Positions 62,139 to 64,000 of a stretch of 64,000 bases of DNA are shown piece after piece. The notes below the pieces were generated by a model. It searched no databases. It worked only from the letters and a program-made list of their open reading frames with translations, and was not told the origin of the DNA. Location of the stretch: assembly GCF_000018025.1 (NCBI RefSeq), contig NC_009831.1:3286001-3350000 (forward strand). Direction: 5' to 3'. Source of the stretch: Shewanella sediminis HAW-EB3. Its GTDB lineage: Bacteria > Pseudomonadota > Gammaproteobacteria > Enterobacterales > Shewanellaceae. The position numbers and the translations under genes are program-made. How positions within the stretch are numbered: the first letter of the stretch is position 1; every line of letters starts with the position of its first letter.

Positions 62139-62171
62139 CTGTCAACGCCAACCAGATAAACAGGTTTACTA
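62139..62171. promoter_or_regulatory. BirA-type biotin operator between bioA and bioB
   Basis: CTGTCAACG (62139-62147) and GGTTTACTA (62163-62171) are separated by 15 bp and match the TTGTAAACC-N14/16-GGTTTACAA palindrome bound by biotinyl-BirA. The left arm has two mismatches, the right arm one. Its position between divergent bioB and bioA is the standard one. Confidence 0.8.
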
Positions 62172-62182
62172 ACGGTTAAAAT

Positions 62183-63550
62183 ATGAACAAGACTAATTTA
62201 CCAAAAAATCATGCTCAAACCTCATCTATCGACTTTGAATTTGATAAACAACATATCTGGCACCCCTATACCTCGATGACCCAGGCACTGCCGGCTTTCG
62301 GCGTCGTCTCGGCTCAGGGCTGCGAGCTCACACTCGACGACGGCAAGGTCTTAGTCGATGGCACCAGCTCATGGTGGGCCTGCGTACATGGTTACAGTCA
62401 TCCGGCCATTCTCGATACCATGCAGCAGCAACTCGGCACCTTAAGTCATGTGATGTTCGGTGGGATCACCCACCAGCCAGCCATCGAGTTATCGAAGAAG
62501 CTCGTCGGGATAACTAGCCCCAAGCTGACAAAAGTCTTCCTGGCCGACTCGGGCTCCATCGCCGTTGAGGTGGCACTTAAGATGGCACTGCAATATTGGC
62601 AAGGCCGAAGCCAGAGTCAGAAGCAGCGCATCCTCACCGTCAAGTGTGGCTACCATGGTGATACCTTCGCCGCCATGAGTGTGTGCGACCCCGAAGGCGG
62701 CATGCACACTATGTTTGGCGACAGCGTCACCCAACATGAATTTGTCTCGGCGCCCCAAAGCAGATTTGACGAGCCTCTGTTAAGCCACGATCTCGATGAG
62801 ATGCGCGCTAAGCTCATTTCACAGCACAGTGAAATCGCCGCCGTGATCATAGAACCAATTCTTCAGGGCGCCGGTGGCATGCGCTTCTACAGTCCTGAGT
62901 ACCTTATCGGGCTGCGTAAACTCTGTGATGAATTCAATGTGTTACTTATTCTCGATGAGATAGCGACCGGCTTTGGCCGCACCGGAAAACTGTTTGCCTA
63001 CGAGCATGCCGCTATTGATGGACAGTGCGTAGAAGCGGATATTCTCTGTCTGGGTAAGGCCCTGACGGGGGGCTATATCTCACTCGCCGTGACTATGTGC
63101 AGTGATGAGGTGGCGCAAGGGATAAGCGATTCACCGGCCGGCGTATTCATGCATGGACCTACGTTTATGGGCAATCCTCTGGCCTGCGCCGCCGCCTGTG
63201 CGAGTCTGGATCTTCTCGCCCAAGATGATTGGCAAGATCAAATCAAACAGATCGAACGCCAGATGAAGATAGAGCTCAAAGGCGCCATCGATTACCCGGA
63301 GGTCAAAGATGTGCGGGTGTTGGGCGCCATCGGTGTTATCGAGATGAACTCGACGGTGAACACCGCCGAGCTTCAGCAGGAGTTTGTCGACCTGGGCGTA
63401 TGGATCAGGCCTTTTTCCAACCTCATCTATATCATGCCCCCTTTCGTTATCACCTCGGCAGAGCTCACTAAGCTGACATCGGCGATGAAACATGTTGCCA
63501 AAGGGATAACGGCGAGCAGCAAAGAGGCCGGCTTCATCAGCCATGGCTGA
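62183..63550 (+). CDS. bioA: Adenosylmethionine-8-amino-7-oxononanoate aminotransferase BioA
   Basis: 455 residues. BioA motifs include IWHPYTSM, SSWWACVHGY, LVDGTSS (start of PLP fold), DEIATGFGRTGKLFAYEH and the Lys in LCLGKALTGGYISLA. It uses SAM as amino donor to make diaminopelargonic acid. Divergent from bioB. Confidence 0.95.
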   Translation: MNKTNLPKNHAQTSSIDFEFDKQHIWHPYTSMTQALPAFGVVSAQGCELTLDDGKVLVDGTSSWWACVHGYSHPAILDTMQQQLGTLSHVMFGGITHQPAIELSKKLVGITSPKLTKVFLADSGSIAVEVALKMALQYWQGRSQSQKQRILTVKCGYHGDTFAAMSVCDPEGGMHTMFGDSVTQHEFVSAPQSRFDEPLLSHDLDEMRAKLISQHSEIAAVIIEPILQGAGGMRFYSPEYLIGLRKLCDEFNVLLILDEIATGFGRTGKLFAYEHAAIDGQCVEADILCLGKALTGGYISLAVTMCSDEVAQGISDSPAGVFMHGPTFMGNPLACAAACASLDLLAQDDWQDQIKQIERQMKIELKGAIDYPEVKDVRVLGAIGVIEMNSTVNTAELQQEFVDLGVWIRPFSNLIYIMPPFVITSAELTKLTSAMKHVAKGITASSKEAGFISHG

Positions 63551-63696
63551 TGGATAACAGCAGAGCCGGGTGACTGTCGTTACCTGGCTTTTTAAAAGAA
63601 CAGTCCCCATCGAGATAGAACCTCATACCCCATTGATAAAATTAGGCCATCTGTAAAAAAGCCCAACCAAGATCACAATAAATTGGGTGTTAAAGG

Positions 63697-63720
63697 TTTT
63701 TTTGTGCATACGCACAAAAA
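63697..63720. promoter_or_regulatory. Palindromic operator-like site upstream of the GntP gene
   Basis: TTTTTGTGC-ATAC-GCACAAAAA is a perfect nine-pair inverted repeat within the 352-bp region between bioA and the permease gene, about 190 bp before the permease start. It may be an operator for a sugar-acid regulator or an RNA hairpin. The region otherwise holds no gene. Confidence 0.45.
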
Positions 63721-63902
63721 CAGGCCAGATAAAATCGGTAATTCCGTGACCAGACACGAAGCCAGATTGTGCATATCTCAGGATAATAGCCCAAGCCTGA
63801 AATACCTTAGGGAAAAGCGTGTGTGTTGAACTTGATTCAATGTTCCACTCTTGTCCCTACCTCATGGCCAATAACTAATAATACCCAATACAGGGACACC
63901 CT

Positions 63903-64000
63903 ATGAGCCAAATTATCATTTTGTTGGCAGTGATTCTTTTCATTGTCATCGCTACATCAAAATTCAAACTACATCCATTTCTAACCTTAATCCTGGCGTC
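63903..64000 (+). CDS. GntP-family permease, N-terminal part (cut by window edge)
   Basis: Only the first 32 residues lie in the window: MSQIIILLAVILFIVIATSK followed by FKLHPFLTLILA, a hydrophobic start with the K-x-HPF-x-LI pattern typical of GntP gluconate/glycerate-type proton symporters. The substrate cannot be decided from this length. Confidence 0.65.
   Translation, partial: MSQIIILLAVILFIVIATSKFKLHPFLTLILA

Noticed and set aside
63131..63610. 159-codon frame antisense to bioA
   Set aside because: bioA is unambiguous; this frame is its shadow.

Overview
The window looks like a chromosomal segment of a marine gammaproteobacterium, most likely Shewanella. The best evidence is a small tetraheme cytochrome of the CctA type next to htpX, a split flavocytochrome-c reductase, a TPP-riboswitch thiamine salvage cluster built around a TonB receptor and a PnuC-type transporter, and the bioA/bioBFCD arrangement. 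No rRNA, tRNA, CRISPR array or prophage was seen. Species cannot be assigned from the sequence alone.

Layout. 0-5 kb: a minus-strand unit of a YbbA/YbbP-like ABC exporter, a secreted DJ-1/PfpI-TPR protein and an OmpR-type response regulator cut by the window edge. 5-8.8 kb: an accessory patch with two truncated Y1/RAYT-type transposase 5' ends flanking an unknown gene, then a stand-alone OLD-family nuclease and about 0.7 kb of sequence with no gene. 8.8-17 kb: aspartate/glutamate racemase, YfcE phosphodiesterase, then a divergent module: a V4R/sigma-54 activator facing a tetraheme cytochrome, a periplasmic FAD reductase and a Phenol_MetA_deg-type outer membrane protein, with an iron alcohol dehydrogenase downstream. 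A sigma-54 promoter lies directly in front of the cytochrome gene. 17-30 kb: an M43 metalloprotease, a membrane/winged-helix protein, a MacB-type efflux operon with three different HlyD adaptors, acetyltransferases, and a helical protein paired with an ODP-like diiron protein.

30-40 kb: nitroreductase, DoxX, and a thiamine operon (TPP riboswitch, TonB receptor, YkoF-like protein, PnuT, ThiK-like kinase), then ycfL, a double-hotdog protein and hinT. Two 266-bp MITE-like elements flank a short TetR gene. 40-43 kb: a CsgD-like regulator and a transglutaminase-like/TPR lipoprotein. 43-53 kb: a nine-kilobase, single-direction nitrite-assimilation unit (cobA, trpD2-like, nasT-like ANTAR gene, nirB, nirD, nitrate/nitrite porter, PP2C-kinase fusion) with a terminator hairpin in the nirB leader. 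53-58 kb: cctA, htpX, pepE and a 5'-nucleotidase lipoprotein. 58-63.6 kb: bioD-bioC-bioF-bioB divergent from bioA around a BirA-type operator. The window ends inside a GntP-family permease.

The best candidate for an undescribed system is the sigma-54-controlled split flavocytochrome module at 10.3-16.8 kb. Its flavoprotein lacks two C-terminal active-site motifs of fumarate reductases, and its neighbours suggest an aromatic or otherwise hydrophobic substrate. Secondary candidates are the ANTAR/terminator-controlled nitrite operon ending in a phosphatase-kinase fusion, the helical protein-ODP pair, and the triple-adaptor efflux operon. All functional statements rest on motif reading and family knowledge; no searches were run.
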